A stretch of DNA of 37,898 nt from the NCBI GenBank assembly GCA_964575715.1, contig CAZNSG010000237.1, positions 1 through 37,898 of the forward strand, written 5' to 3'. A program made the translations under genes and the position numbers. The stretch is from PNAI01 sp964575715. GTDB taxonomy: Bacteria; Pseudomonadota; Alphaproteobacteria; Rhizobiales; Xanthobacteraceae. Under the pieces are notes generated by a model that was not told where the DNA came from, did no database searches, and saw only the letters and a list, made by a program, of their open reading frames with translations. Each line of letters starts with the position of its first letter. Position 1 is the first letter of the stretch. This document shows, one piece after another, positions 31,101-37,898 of the stretch.

Positions 31101-32093
31101 CGAGCCTTCGCAGTTCACGCAGGCCTTCAGAATCGCCCGCAGGTGCTTCTGGTTGATTTTTGAGCCGGTAACCAGCGCCGCGACCTTCTGCTCTTCCTTC
31201 ACCTTCCAGTCGATGAACTCCTCGATGTCGGGATGGTCGGTGTCGACGATCACCATCTTGGCCGCGCGCCGCGTGGTGCCGCCGGACTTGATCGCGCCGG
31301 CCGCGCGGTCGCCGATCTTGAGAAAGCTCATCAGGCCGGACGATTTTCCGCCGCCCGCGAGCTTTTCACCTGAGCCGCGCAAGCGCGAGAAATTCGTGCC
31401 GGTGCCCGAGCCGTATTTGAACAGCCGCGCCTCGCGCACCCACAGGTCCATGATCCCGCCCTCGTTGACGAGGTCGTCCTTGATCGACTGGATGAAGCAC
31501 GCGTGCGGCTGCGGGTGTTCGTAGGCCGATTTCGACTTGGTGAGCTTGCCGGTCTTAAAATCGACGTAGAGATGCCGCTGGCTCGGCCCATCGATGCCAT
31601 AGGCCCAGTGCAGGCCGGTGTTGAACCACTGCGGCGAATTCGGCGCCGACATTTGCATCGCCAGCATGTAGCAATGCTCGTCGAAGAACGCCTGCGCGTC
31701 CGCCTCGGCATCGAAATAGCCGCCCTTCCAGCCCCAATAGGTCCAGGTGCCGGCCAGCCGGTCGAACACTTGCTTGGCGGAATGCTCGCCGATGTTGCGC
31801 TCGTTCTCCGGCAGCTCGGCCAAGGCCTTCTCGTCCGGCACCGAGCGCCACAGCCAGGAGGGGACGGTCTCCTCTTCGACTCGTCGCAGCCGCGCCGGCA
31901 CGCCCGCCTTGCGGAAATATTTCTGCGCCAGCACGTCGCACGCCACCTGCGACCAGAATTCCGGCACCTCCACATTGTCGGCGTGGAACACCACCGAGCC
32001 GTCCGGATTGCGGATTTCGCTCGCGATCGACATGAACACGATGCCCGCATAGGGGGACTGGCCGTCCTTGGTGTAGCGCCGTACGATTTTCAT
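28200..32093 (-). CDS. nrdJ: Vitamin B12-dependent (class II) ribonucleotide reductase
   Basis: Reduces ribonucleotides to deoxyribonucleotides using adenosylcobalamin, working with or without oxygen. The 1297-residue protein has the NrdJ start MKIVRRYTKDGQSPYAGIVF, the active-site loop ASNPCSEYMFLDDTACNLAS near residue 475, IAPTGTIGLVMDCDTTGIEP (substrate-phosphate region) and a C-terminal Cys-rich tail (CGECGNF, CMKCDTCGG) that relays electrons. Two palindromic repeats lie in frame: 30484-30584 adds about 35-40 residues after NLASLNLLTFL (residues about 499-539), and 28495-28550 encodes a Gly/Ser-rich stretch (about 1182-1200) in the linker before the tail. No stop results. No other ribonucleotide reductase is in the window, so it may be the only one. 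Confidence 0.95.
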   Translation of the reverse strand: MKIVRRYTKDGQSPYAGIVFMSIASEIRNPDGSVVFHADNVEVPEFWSQVACDVLAQKYFRKAGVPARLRRVEEETVPSWLWRSVPDEKALAELPENERNIGEHSAKQVFDRLAGTWTYWGWKGGYFDAEADAQAFFDEHCYMLAMQMSAPNSPQWFNTGLHWAYGIDGPSQRHLYVDFKTGKLTKSKSAYEHPQPHACFIQSIKDDLVNEGGIMDLWVREARLFKYGSGTGTNFSRLRGSGEKLAGGGKSSGLMSFLKIGDRAAGAIKSGGTTRRAAKMVIVDTDHPDIEEFIDWKVKEEQKVAALVTGSKINQKHLRAILKACVNCEGSGDDCFSPDKNPALKREIKAARKNHVADNYIQRVIQFAKQGYIDIDFPIYDTDWDSEAYLSVSGQNSNNSVRVTDEFLKAVEADGDWDLTWRTKPSKVAETKKARDLWEKIGYAAWACADPGLQFHTTVNDWHTCPASGPIRASNPCSEYMFLDDTACNLASLNLLTFLTPSDVIPDAAKRRSGIQTHGSESLLDSGFRPSAGPGMTGLSFDIEGYEHTVRLWTVVLEISVLMAQFPSKQIALLSYEYRTLGLGYANLGGLLMSSGIPYDSESSRALCGALTAIMTGVSYATSAEMAKERGAFPGYKKNREHMLRVMRNHRRAAYGEKTGYEKVATPPVRLDHAACQILGDNGKKLIEHAKRAWDRALALGEEYGYRNAQVSVIAPTGTIGLVMDCDTTGIEPDFALVKFKKLAGGGYFKIINRAVPAALRTLGYRESEIAEIEAYAVGHGGLAQAPAINHTTLKAKGFTPEAIEKVEKALPTAFDIKFAFNKWTLGEELLRDQLDVPAETIASPSFDLLAHMGFTKREIEAANIHVCGAMTIEGAPHLKPEHYAVFDCANPCGRTGKRYLSVESHIRMMAAAQPFITGAISKTINMPNDATVEDCKAAYLLSWKLGLKANALYRDGSKLSQPLQSQLIADEDDDDGALEAFLEKPAAARAAATAERIVEKIVERITVLRERERLPERRKGYTQKAVVGGHKVYLRTGEYEDGRLGEIFIDMHKEGAALRSLLNNFAIAISLGLQYGVPLDEYVDAFTFTRFEPQGPVQGNDSIKYATSILDYVFRELAISYMSRFDLAHVDPSDGGFDALGKGVEEGKPTGGGGGAPSKYVSKGLTRSRTDKLAVVSGGSSPSPGGGGSAGEAGRGGVSGSGNVTALHAGGPRAEVAGATALKAEPEQKLSPAQALEHLAWTDARAHAKTAASERRAEARAKGYEGEACGECGNFTLLRNGTCMKCDTCGGTTGCS
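28495..28550. repeat. Palindromic arm inside the nrdJ linker region
   Basis: CTCACCCCACCCCGGCCGGC, stem GGCCGGC/GCCGGCC, then CCCTCCCCCTCCAGGGGAGG. This has the same parts, in the same order, as the arm at 13244-13293. On the coding strand it reads SPSPGGGGSAGEAGRGGVSG. Confidence 0.85.
30484..30584. repeat. 101-bp palindromic repeat inside nrdJ (GTCATTCCGG / CCGGAATGAC ends)
   Basis: Terminal inverted repeats GTCATTCCGG (30484-30493) and CCGGAATGAC (30575-30584) enclose inner stems CCGGCCGAAGGCCGG and GGAATCCAGA/TCTGGATTCC. This is a second repeat family, from memory frequent between genes in Bradyrhizobium relatives, here inside a coding region. Confidence 0.88.
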
Positions 32094-32955
32094 TCTTGCC
32101 CCATTTCCCCGGCGTTACCGTTTGCCCAAGTTGCCTGGGCTGAAGTGCGCCGACATTTCATTCCTCGGCCGGCCTTGAGCGCAAGGCCTTCCGCCCGGTT
32201 CGTTGCTTCGACGTATCCCTGTTACTTAGGCCCGAAGCCGTGTTTTGGCACCGGCTGACACGCAAGCGGTTGGTCCGCTTTTGGCGACAGAAACCCCTGA
32301 CCCGCCAGGACAAAAATCCTGCCGAGAGTCATGTCGCGGACTGCATTGGATTGCTCGACCGGGACCTGAAACAAACCCGCACCGGGCAGAAGGAAGGCTA
32401 TGACAAACGCGGCGCATACGTCAAGAACTAGTCGCTAAATCTAAACCAAGCACTAAATGTTGTGGTTAATCGTGCGACCCGCAAGCGACTCACTGAACGC
32501 CCGAAGTATCGGACAGATCGAATAGATTCGGGAAGCAGGAACCGCTGTGTGATGCGTGGACAAGTGTGAAATTATTTTTCACGGACCCGGCCAAAACGAA
32601 AGAGGTAATAAAATACCGTTTTTCGCGAGGCCAGCGATCGGCATCAAACCAGATAAAATCTGCATTCTTGTTTTTGCCGCTCGTGACGCCGCGCGTCTGC
32701 TCACAGCCCGCGCATGCCGGACCGGACTCGATTCTTAAAGGCGCTCCAGGCGCTTAGTGCCTAAACGAAATCTGCCATATTTTTTAATTTGGCGTCGTCC
32801 TCACGCATGTAGATTTTTGTTCGTGCGATCAAGTCAGACTTTTCCTGGACTTCGGGGCAGGGCGCTGGCAAGAACGCACCAACGGACTAACGTCGGCGCG
32901 ATTTGCCCTCAACATCGCCAAGAAAATTGCCGAGACGAATGCCAAGAAGATCGCC
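32094..32955. other. 862-base region between nrdJ and the NDUFA12 gene, no gene recognised
   Basis: The largest gene-free stretch. It is more A/T-rich than its surroundings at 32430-32660. Short frames exist on both strands (for example 32240-32431 plus, 32566-32757 plus) but none has a convincing start or recognisable content. I looked for a cobalamin riboswitch before nrdJ and saw no B12 box. It must hold the promoters of both divergent genes. Confidence 0.5.
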
Positions 32956-33366
32956 ATGAAAATTTTTCTGCTGCGCTTCTTCACCTGGTGGAACGGCCAG
33001 ACCTTCGGCACCCAGCTCTGGACTTGGCTTTACGGCGAGCCGGTCGGGCAGGACGAGTTCGGCAACCGCTACTACCGCACCCGCGGCGGCAAGATCGATG
33101 CCGTCCTGGGCATGGAGCGTCGCTGGGTGGTCTATAACGGGGTCGCCGAAGCTTCGATGGTGCCGCCGTCCTGGCACGGGTGGCTGCACCACACCGTGGA
33201 TACGCCGCCGAGCGCTGAAAGCTATCAGCCATGGCCTTGGCAAAAGCCGCACCGGCCGAACTTGACCGGCACGCCGGCTGCGCATCGGCCGTCCGGCTCG
33301 ACGCTCACCCAAGGCCGCCGTCCAAAGGCCACCGGCGATTACAAGGCCTGGAAACCAGGCCGCTGA
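32956..33366 (+). CDS. NADH:ubiquinone oxidoreductase accessory subunit, NDUFA12 (17.2 kDa) family
   Basis: A 136-residue homologue of the mitochondrial complex I accessory subunit NDUFA12, one of the few supernumerary subunits shared with alphaproteobacteria. FFTWWNGQTFGTQLWTWLYG, the central VGQDEFGNRYYRTRGGK and ERRWVVYNGVAEASMVPPSW with WHGWLHHTVDTPP are family hallmarks. The C-terminus ATGDYKAWKPG also fits. It associates with complex I at the inner membrane. The genes for the core complex are not in the window. OsmC follows by 11 bases. Confidence 0.93.
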   Translation: MKIFLLRFFTWWNGQTFGTQLWTWLYGEPVGQDEFGNRYYRTRGGKIDAVLGMERRWVVYNGVAEASMVPPSWHGWLHHTVDTPPSAESYQPWPWQKPHRPNLTGTPAAHRPSGSTLTQGRRPKATGDYKAWKPGR

Positions 33367-33377
33367 CGGCACCCGGG

Positions 33378-33845
33378 ATGGCTGCAAAGCGCCACCACTA
33401 CCGTGCGGCATTGCAATGGTCTGACCCGGCCGGCACCAACAAGGCATCGACCCATTCCCGCAACCACTTTGTCAAAATAACCGGCAAGCCCGACCTCTTG
33501 CTCTCGGCCGATCCGGGTTTTCGCGGCGATCCAGCGCGCCACAATCCGGAAGATCTGCTGCTCGTCTCGATCTCCTCCTGCCACATGCTGTGGTACCTTG
33601 GATTATGCGCACGCGCCGGCATCGTGGTGACACGCTATGCCGACGAAGCAGAAGGAACGATGGTGGAGGAAGCGGCGACCGGCGGCCGCTTCGAACGTGT
33701 AGTGCTGCATCCGCGCGTCGCGATCACCGCTGGCGATCCAGTCAAGGCGCGCGATTTGCATCGTGAGGCGCACCGCATGTGCTTTGTTGCCAACTCGGTC
33801 AATTTTCCGGTCGAATGCGATCCGACGATTGAGCTCGCTCGCTAA
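33378..33845 (+). CDS. OsmC-family peroxiredoxin-like protein
   Basis: A 155-residue member of the OsmC/Ohr family, thiol peroxidases that reduce organic hydroperoxides. The two conserved cysteines are present: SSCHMLWYLGLCARAG carries the peroxidatic Cys, and HRMCFVANSVNFPVEC the second. The Glu/Arg pair expected for catalysis cannot be assigned with certainty. GFRGDPARHNPEDLLLVSIS is the family signature before the first Cys. The ATG at 33378 follows the NDUFA12 stop by 11 bases, so the two may be co-transcribed. Confidence 0.9.
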   Translation: MAAKRHHYRAALQWSDPAGTNKASTHSRNHFVKITGKPDLLLSADPGFRGDPARHNPEDLLLVSISSCHMLWYLGLCARAGIVVTRYADEAEGTMVEEAATGGRFERVVLHPRVAITAGDPVKARDLHREAHRMCFVANSVNFPVECDPTIELAR

Positions 33846-33911
33846 ATCGCATCGCGTCTATATTGCCATGCGCTCGTTGGTGAGCCTGATGGTTTTGGTC
33901 GGATCGCAGCT

Positions 33912-35123
33912 ATGAATCCCGCTACGCCGCCGCCCTCACGTCTCAAGGACATCCCGCGCGGCATCTGGGCGCTCGGTCTGGTCAGCATGTTCATGGATAT
34001 CTCTTCGGAGATGATCCATGCGCTATTGCCGATTTATCTTGTTACGGTGCTTGGCGCATCGATGGTTACGGTCGGCTTCATCGAAGGCGTCGCCGAGGCT
34101 ACCGCAATGCTAGTCAAGATATTTTCAGGCGCGCTGAGCGACTGGCTCGGCCGGCGCAAGCTGCTTGCGGTGATCGGCTATGGCCTTGCTGCTTTCACCA
34201 AACCGGTTTTCCCCTTGGCGACGGGAATCGGATGGATTGTCACCGCGCGTTTTGTTGACCGCATCGGTAAGGGCATCCGCGGCGCCCCGCGCGATGCACT
34301 GATTGCCGATATCGCGCCGGCACAATTGCGCGGAGCGGCATTTGGGCTGCGCCAGACGCTCGATACGATCGGGGCATTCCTCGGACCGCTCCTGGCCATC
34401 GGCCTGATGGTGTTGACCGTGAACAACTTCACTTTCGTATTTTGGATTGCGGTCATTCCGGCCTTCATTTCGCTCGCACTCATCGTATTCGTGGTCAAAG
34501 AGCCGGCACGCCACGTCGCGGCGGGGAAGGGCGAAGCGGGCCTGCGATTTGCAGATGCGAAGCGTCTGTCATTCGACTTTTGGCTGGTTGTCGCAATAGC
34601 GAGCGTGCTTGGGCTTGCCCGCTTTAGTGAAGCCTTCCTCGTGCTTCGAGCACAGAACGTCGGCATGCCGATTGCGCTTGTGCCGGTGGTTCTGGTGATC
34701 ATGAATATTGTCTATGCGCTTGCGGCCTATCCGGCCGGCGCCGCGTCGGATCGAGTTGGCCGGCGCGGCATGCTCGTGATCGGGACCGCAATGCTATTTG
34801 TCGCGGACATCATTTTCGCCTTTGCAAGCGACATGGTGCTGGTGCTTGTCGCGGTGGTTTTTTGGGGCCTGCACATGGGTCTGACACAAGCAGCGCTGGC
34901 AGCACTTATTGCCGACACCGCGCCTGACGATATGCGCGGCACGGCGTTCGGCCTGTTCAATCTCGCTGGCGGTCTAGCGTTGCTCCTCGCCAGCATCTTA
35001 GCTGGCGCGCTTTGGGACCTTTGGGGCCCGGCGGCAACATTTCTTGCAGGCGCAGGAATTACCGCGTTGGCGCTGTTGTGCGTCACGGTGTTGCCGCCTC
35101 GCCTCGGAACACGGCAAGCTTGA
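33912..35123 (+). CDS. Major facilitator superfamily transporter
   Basis: A 403-residue inner-membrane carrier with about 12 hydrophobic segments. GALSDWLGRRKLLAVIGYGL at about residues 72-91 is the MFS loop 2-3 motif (G-D-R/K-R-G/R-R), and YPAGAASDRVGRRGMLVIGT at about 272-291 is its repeat in the second half. The start RGIWALGLVSMFMDISSEMI resembles MFS proteins often annotated as multidrug or unknown-substrate exporters. Between the halves is a short charged loop (KEPARHVAAGKGEAGLRFAD). No regulator is nearby, and the substrate is unknown. Confidence 0.9.
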   Translation: MNPATPPPSRLKDIPRGIWALGLVSMFMDISSEMIHALLPIYLVTVLGASMVTVGFIEGVAEATAMLVKIFSGALSDWLGRRKLLAVIGYGLAAFTKPVFPLATGIGWIVTARFVDRIGKGIRGAPRDALIADIAPAQLRGAAFGLRQTLDTIGAFLGPLLAIGLMVLTVNNFTFVFWIAVIPAFISLALIVFVVKEPARHVAAGKGEAGLRFADAKRLSFDFWLVVAIASVLGLARFSEAFLVLRAQNVGMPIALVPVVLVIMNIVYALAAYPAGAASDRVGRRGMLVIGTAMLFVADIIFAFASDMVLVLVAVVFWGLHMGLTQAALAALIADTAPDDMRGTAFGLFNLAGGLALLLASILAGALWDLWGPAATFLAGAGITALALLCVTVLPPRLGTRQA

Positions 35124-35223
35124 TACAGTTGCCCTTTCCCCGCCGCATTCCCGGCGTTAATCCACCTTCCGGTGTGACGCGGCATCGTGCACCGCCATTG
35201 AGGCGCGGAGTATAGTTCGTTTG

Positions 35224-36027
35224 ATGATCCGATTCCCTGCCACGTTCCTAGCGCTGATTACCATCGCACTGCTCGCCCCGGCCTCGGTCGCGCAGTTCGG
35301 ACCCATATTTGGCAATGAGCCGCCACCGCGACCGCCCGCCAGTGTACCCAGCCGCCCGGATTTGCCGCCCCCGCAGGCGATCCCGCCGGGAGCGCCGCCC
35401 AGTCGGGTCAGCCCGCGCGACGACGTCCGCTCGCAACCACTGCCGCCGCCGCCTGCCGCCAACCAGGCGCCGCCGGGTTCACGCCCGCAGGCGCCGGTCG
35501 CCCAGACACCGTCCACGCAGACACCTCAATCGAATGCCGCAGCGCCGGCTCCAAGCGACGAGGCGATTCCCGAACCGCCGACACCAAAGATCGCCAATCC
35601 GACCGCGATATTCTCCGGCCTCGATAAAATCACCGGCCGCATCATCACCTTCGACGTCGCGATCGATGAGACCGTCCGTTTCGGCGCGCTCGAGGTCACG
35701 CCACGCGTCTGCTATACTCGCCCGCCGACCGAACTGCCCCAGACCGATGGCTTTATCGAGGTCGACGAGGTCACTCTGCAAGGCGAACTGCGGCGCATTT
35801 TCACCGGCTGGATGTTCGCGGCTAGCCCAGGGCTCAACGCGGTCGAGCACCCGATCTACGATATCTGGCTTGCCGATTGTAAGGGCGGCGGACCACCGGC
35901 CGTCAGCGCCGAAACGCCGCCGGTCGAGCCGGGCCCGCCGCAACGCACCGCGCCGCGTCAGCAGCAGCGCCCCGCAGCGCGCACGCAGGCGCCTCTGCAG
36001 GCGCCAGCTTTTCCACCGCCACGTTGA
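35224..36027 (+). CDS. DUF2155 exported protein
   Basis: A 267-residue protein with signal peptide (cut near VAQ, residue 24), a long Pro/Ala/Gln-rich region (about residues 30-120), the DUF2155 domain at about 125-225, and a second Pro/Gln-rich tail. The domain is recognised from IFSGLDKITGRIITFDVAID, EVTPRVCYTRPPTE, then FTGWMFAASPGLNAVEHPIY and DIWLADCKG. Two cysteines in the domain could form a disulfide. The family is confined mainly to alphaproteobacteria and has no known function. It is convergent with aat, 4 bases apart. Confidence 0.9.
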   Translation: MIRFPATFLALITIALLAPASVAQFGPIFGNEPPPRPPASVPSRPDLPPPQAIPPGAPPSRVSPRDDVRSQPLPPPPAANQAPPGSRPQAPVAQTPSTQTPQSNAAAPAPSDEAIPEPPTPKIANPTAIFSGLDKITGRIITFDVAIDETVRFGALEVTPRVCYTRPPTELPQTDGFIEVDEVTLQGELRRIFTGWMFAASPGLNAVEHPIYDIWLADCKGGGPPAVSAETPPVEPGPPQRTAPRQQQRPAARTQAPLQAPAFPPPR

Positions 36028-36031
36028 TTCT

Positions 36032-36736
36032 TCATGCGCGGGCGCGCGCGAGCGCCTGCGCGCCCGAGAGCGACGCAGTCGTTAGCGCTGTGATATCGGC
36101 TTCGCCCACGAGCGCCGCATCCAGCAGCCTGCTGTATAGCTGTTGCGAGACTTCGATTGCGCCGAAAGTCGTCAAATGATTGGTGACAAATTGCGTATCG
36201 AGCAGCTTAAATCCGCCTGTTTTCAACCGCGCAACCAGATGCACCAGCGCCACCTTGGAAGCGTCGCGCGCCCGATGAAACATGCTCTCGCCGAAGAAAG
36301 CGCAGCCGAGATTGACGCCATAGAGACCGCCGACAAGTTTCCCGTCCAGATAGCTCTCGACGCTGTGGCAATGGCCGATATTGTGGAGCTTACGGTAGAG
36401 CGTACGAATGCGATTGTTGATCCAGGTGCGCGCGCGGCCGGGTCCGGGCTCGGCGCAGCCGTCGAGCACCGCGTCAAAGTCGTGATTGATGCGAATGACG
36501 AAGCGCTCGGATCGCACGGTGCGCGCGAGCCGCGTGGGCACGTGGAAACGATCGAGCGGGATGAGGCCGCGCGTCTCCGGCTCGTGCCATTGGAGCCCGG
36601 GATCTTCGGCGCTATCCGCCATCGGGAAGATACCGCAGGCATAGGCCTTGAGCAGCACTTCCGGCGTGATCTCGACCAGAGCTGTTTCGCGGTTAGCCAC
36701 GGCGGGGGAAATCCTCAACGCAAAAAAGATGTTCAC
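36032..36736 (-). CDS. aat: Leucyl/phenylalanyl-tRNA-protein transferase
   Basis: Adds Leu or Phe from charged tRNA to proteins with N-terminal Arg or Lys, making them ClpS targets. The 234-residue protein has ITPEVLLKAYACGIFPMA at residues 23-40, WHEPETRGLIPLDRFHVP at 50-67, SVESY near 125-129, VGGLYGVNLGCAFFGESMF at 135-153 and LLDTQFVTNHLTTFGAIE at 178-195, all family hallmarks. The start is uncertain: GTG at 36736 is listed, but a GTG 12 codons later is possible and no ribosome-binding site is clear. It follows accC by 54 bases on the same strand. Its pathway partner clpS is also in this window. Confidence 0.95.
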   Translation of the reverse strand: MNIFFALRISPAVANRETALVEITPEVLLKAYACGIFPMADSAEDPGLQWHEPETRGLIPLDRFHVPTRLARTVRSERFVIRINHDFDAVLDGCAEPGPGRARTWINNRIRTLYRKLHNIGHCHSVESYLDGKLVGGLYGVNLGCAFFGESMFHRARDASKVALVHLVARLKTGGFKLLDTQFVTNHLTTFGAIEVSQQLYSRLLDAALVGEADITALTTASLSGAQALARARA

Positions 36737-36790
36737 AATGTAACTTGCTTTCTCCGGTCTGAGAATGCGCTTGCGGTAAAAGCCGCGGCG

Positions 36791-37898
36791 CTATTCTGCC
36801 ATCCCGCCTTTGGCCAGGAACTGTTCGAGCCAGTGGATGTGATAATTGCCGTCGATGATGTCCTGATTGCGCACCAGCGTACGGAACAACGGCAGAGTAG
36901 TCTCGATGCCATCGACCACGAATTCATCCAGCGCGCGCTTGAGCCGCGCAATGCATTCGTTTCGCGTCTTGCCGTGCACGATCAGTTTGCCGACAAGCGA
37001 GTCATAATAAGGCGGGATGTCGTAGCCTTGATAGACCGCTGAATCGACCCGCACGCCCAAGCCTCCGGGCGGATGATAGGAAAGAATTTTTCCGGGCGAC
37101 GGCACGAAAGTCGCAGGATTTTCGGCATTGATCCGGCATTCGATGGCGTGGCCATGGAATTTCACGTCCTTCTGCGTCAGCGTGAGATCGCCGCCGGCTG
37201 CCGTGCGAATCTGTTCGAGGATGAGATCGATATCGGTGATCATTTCGGTCACCGGATGCTCGACTTGAATGCGGGTGTTCATCTCGATGAAGTAGAATTG
37301 CCCGTCCTCGTAAAGGAACTCGACGGTGCCGACGCCGAGATATTTAAGATCGCGCATGGCCTGCGCGACGGTCTCGCCAATCGCTTCGCGCCCCGCAACG
37401 TTGAGCGCAGGCGAGGGGCCTTCCTCCCAGACTTTCTGGTGCCGCCGTTGCAGAGAGCAGTCGCGCTCGCCGAGGTGAATGGCATCGCCCTTGCCGTCAC
37501 CGAGCACCTGGATTTCGATATGGCGCGGCCGCTGCAGGTATTTTTCCAGATAAACCGCGTCGTCACCGAAGGCCGCCTTGGCTTCGGCGCGCGCGGTTGC
37601 AAGCGCGCTCGTGAGTTCGTCCTCCGCGAGCGCGACCTTCATGCCGCGCCCGCCGCCGCCGGCTGACGCCTTGATCAGCACCGGAAAGCCGATCGCGCGG
37701 GCGGCCGCGAGCGCCTCCTGATCGGTCGCAACCGCCCCGTCCGAGCCCGGCACCACCGGAATGCCGAGTTTCAAGACCGTGCGCTTGGCTTCGATTTTGT
37801 CGCCCATCAATCGAATATGCTGCGGCCTTGGGCCGATGAATTGGACGTTATGCTCCTCGAGAATTTCGGCAAAGCGCGCGTTCTCCGAGAGAAATCAG
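36791..37898 (-). CDS. accC: Acetyl-CoA carboxylase biotin carboxylase subunit, 3' part (5' end off the window)
   Basis: ATP-grasp enzyme that carboxylates biotin on AccB in the first step of fatty-acid synthesis. About 365 of roughly 450 residues are present. Visible are LSENARFAEILEEHNVQFIG, GPRPQHIRLMGDK, the glycine-rich ATP loop KASAGGGGRGMKV, HIEIQVLGD, CSLQRRHQKVWEEGPSP and EMNTRIQVEHPVTEMITDID with the catalytic Glu and Arg. At the very edge (37895-37897) the frame reads TGA where AccC normally has the Gly of GYGFLSEN; this is probably an artefact or damage at the sequence end and is reported separately. Confidence 0.93.

Noticed and set aside
32094..32300. Cobalamin riboswitch before nrdJ
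   Set aside because: A B12 riboswitch would be a natural guess for a B12-dependent enzyme, but no B12-box-like sequence was seen within 200 bases upstream.
32240..32757. Short plus-strand frames in the nrdJ-NDUFA12 gap
   Set aside because: About 60 codons each, no family resemblance, no good ribosome-binding site, and the frames overlap others of similar quality.

Overview
The window reads as the chromosome of a high-GC alphaproteobacterium of the order Hyphomicrobiales, most like the Bradyrhizobium / Rhodopseudomonas / Xanthobacteraceae group. The evidence is the protein set (class II B12-dependent NrdJ, NDUFA12-type complex I subunit, DUF2155, DUF2336, a LivKHMGF operon with a small membrane protein after livF), the many orphan transport binding proteins, and a heavy load of G/C-rich palindromic intergenic repeats. 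No rRNA, tRNA, CRISPR array, prophage or recognisable transposase was seen.

Layout. 1-0.9 kb: the first codons of purB (leaving the window) and rpe. 1.0-5.8 kb: an FAD-dependent amine/amino-acid oxidoreductase and a TRAP transporter (dctP, dctQ, dctM). 5.8-8.2 kb: a self-processing P1-family peptidase overlapping a LOG-like Rossmann protein, then divergent ccdA. 8.4-10.2 kb: a small accessory island with a NYN-LOTUS putative RNase gene framed by about 40-bp inverted repeats and a HigBA-type toxin-antitoxin pair. 10.4-16.4 kb: a complete branched-chain amino-acid ABC operon (livH-livM-livG-livF-small membrane protein-livK) with a strong terminator; a DUF559 endonuclease gene sits between livG and livF, bounded by palindromic repeats. 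16.6-22.0 kb: flavin reductase, 4-OT-like tautomerase, DUF2336 protein, an amidohydrolase with an orphan Bug/TctC binding protein. 22.0-24.5 kb: a decayed stretch with an AhpD-like gene broken by a double-hairpin element, a 3' remnant of a methyltransferase, and an unknown exported protein. 24.7-28.2 kb: small genes (ABM monooxygenase, clpS, cysteine-rich secreted NTR-like protein, lone hicB, DUF2442/DUF4160 pair) among dense repeats. 28.2-32.1 kb: nrdJ, which carries two palindromic repeats inside its reading frame. 33-37.9 kb: NDUFA12, OsmC, MFS, DUF2155, aat and the 3' part of accC.

How it fits together. The metabolic genes suggest a scavenging lifestyle: four separate solute-capture systems (TRAP, Liv ABC, Bug protein, MFS) beside oxidoreductase, amidohydrolase and peptidase genes that could process what is imported. 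clpS and aat both belong to the bacterial N-degron pathway. The most interesting signals are structural: (1) an arm-core-arm palindromic element whose coding counterpart appears to be arm-DUF559-core-arm; (2) an inverted-repeat-framed NYN-LOTUS unit of about 0.92 kb; (3) a 167-169 bp double-hairpin element in two copies with covarying stems, one copy breaking a gene; and (4) repeats accommodated in frame within nrdJ. All functional calls come from reading the sequence and from memory of protein families; no database search was run.
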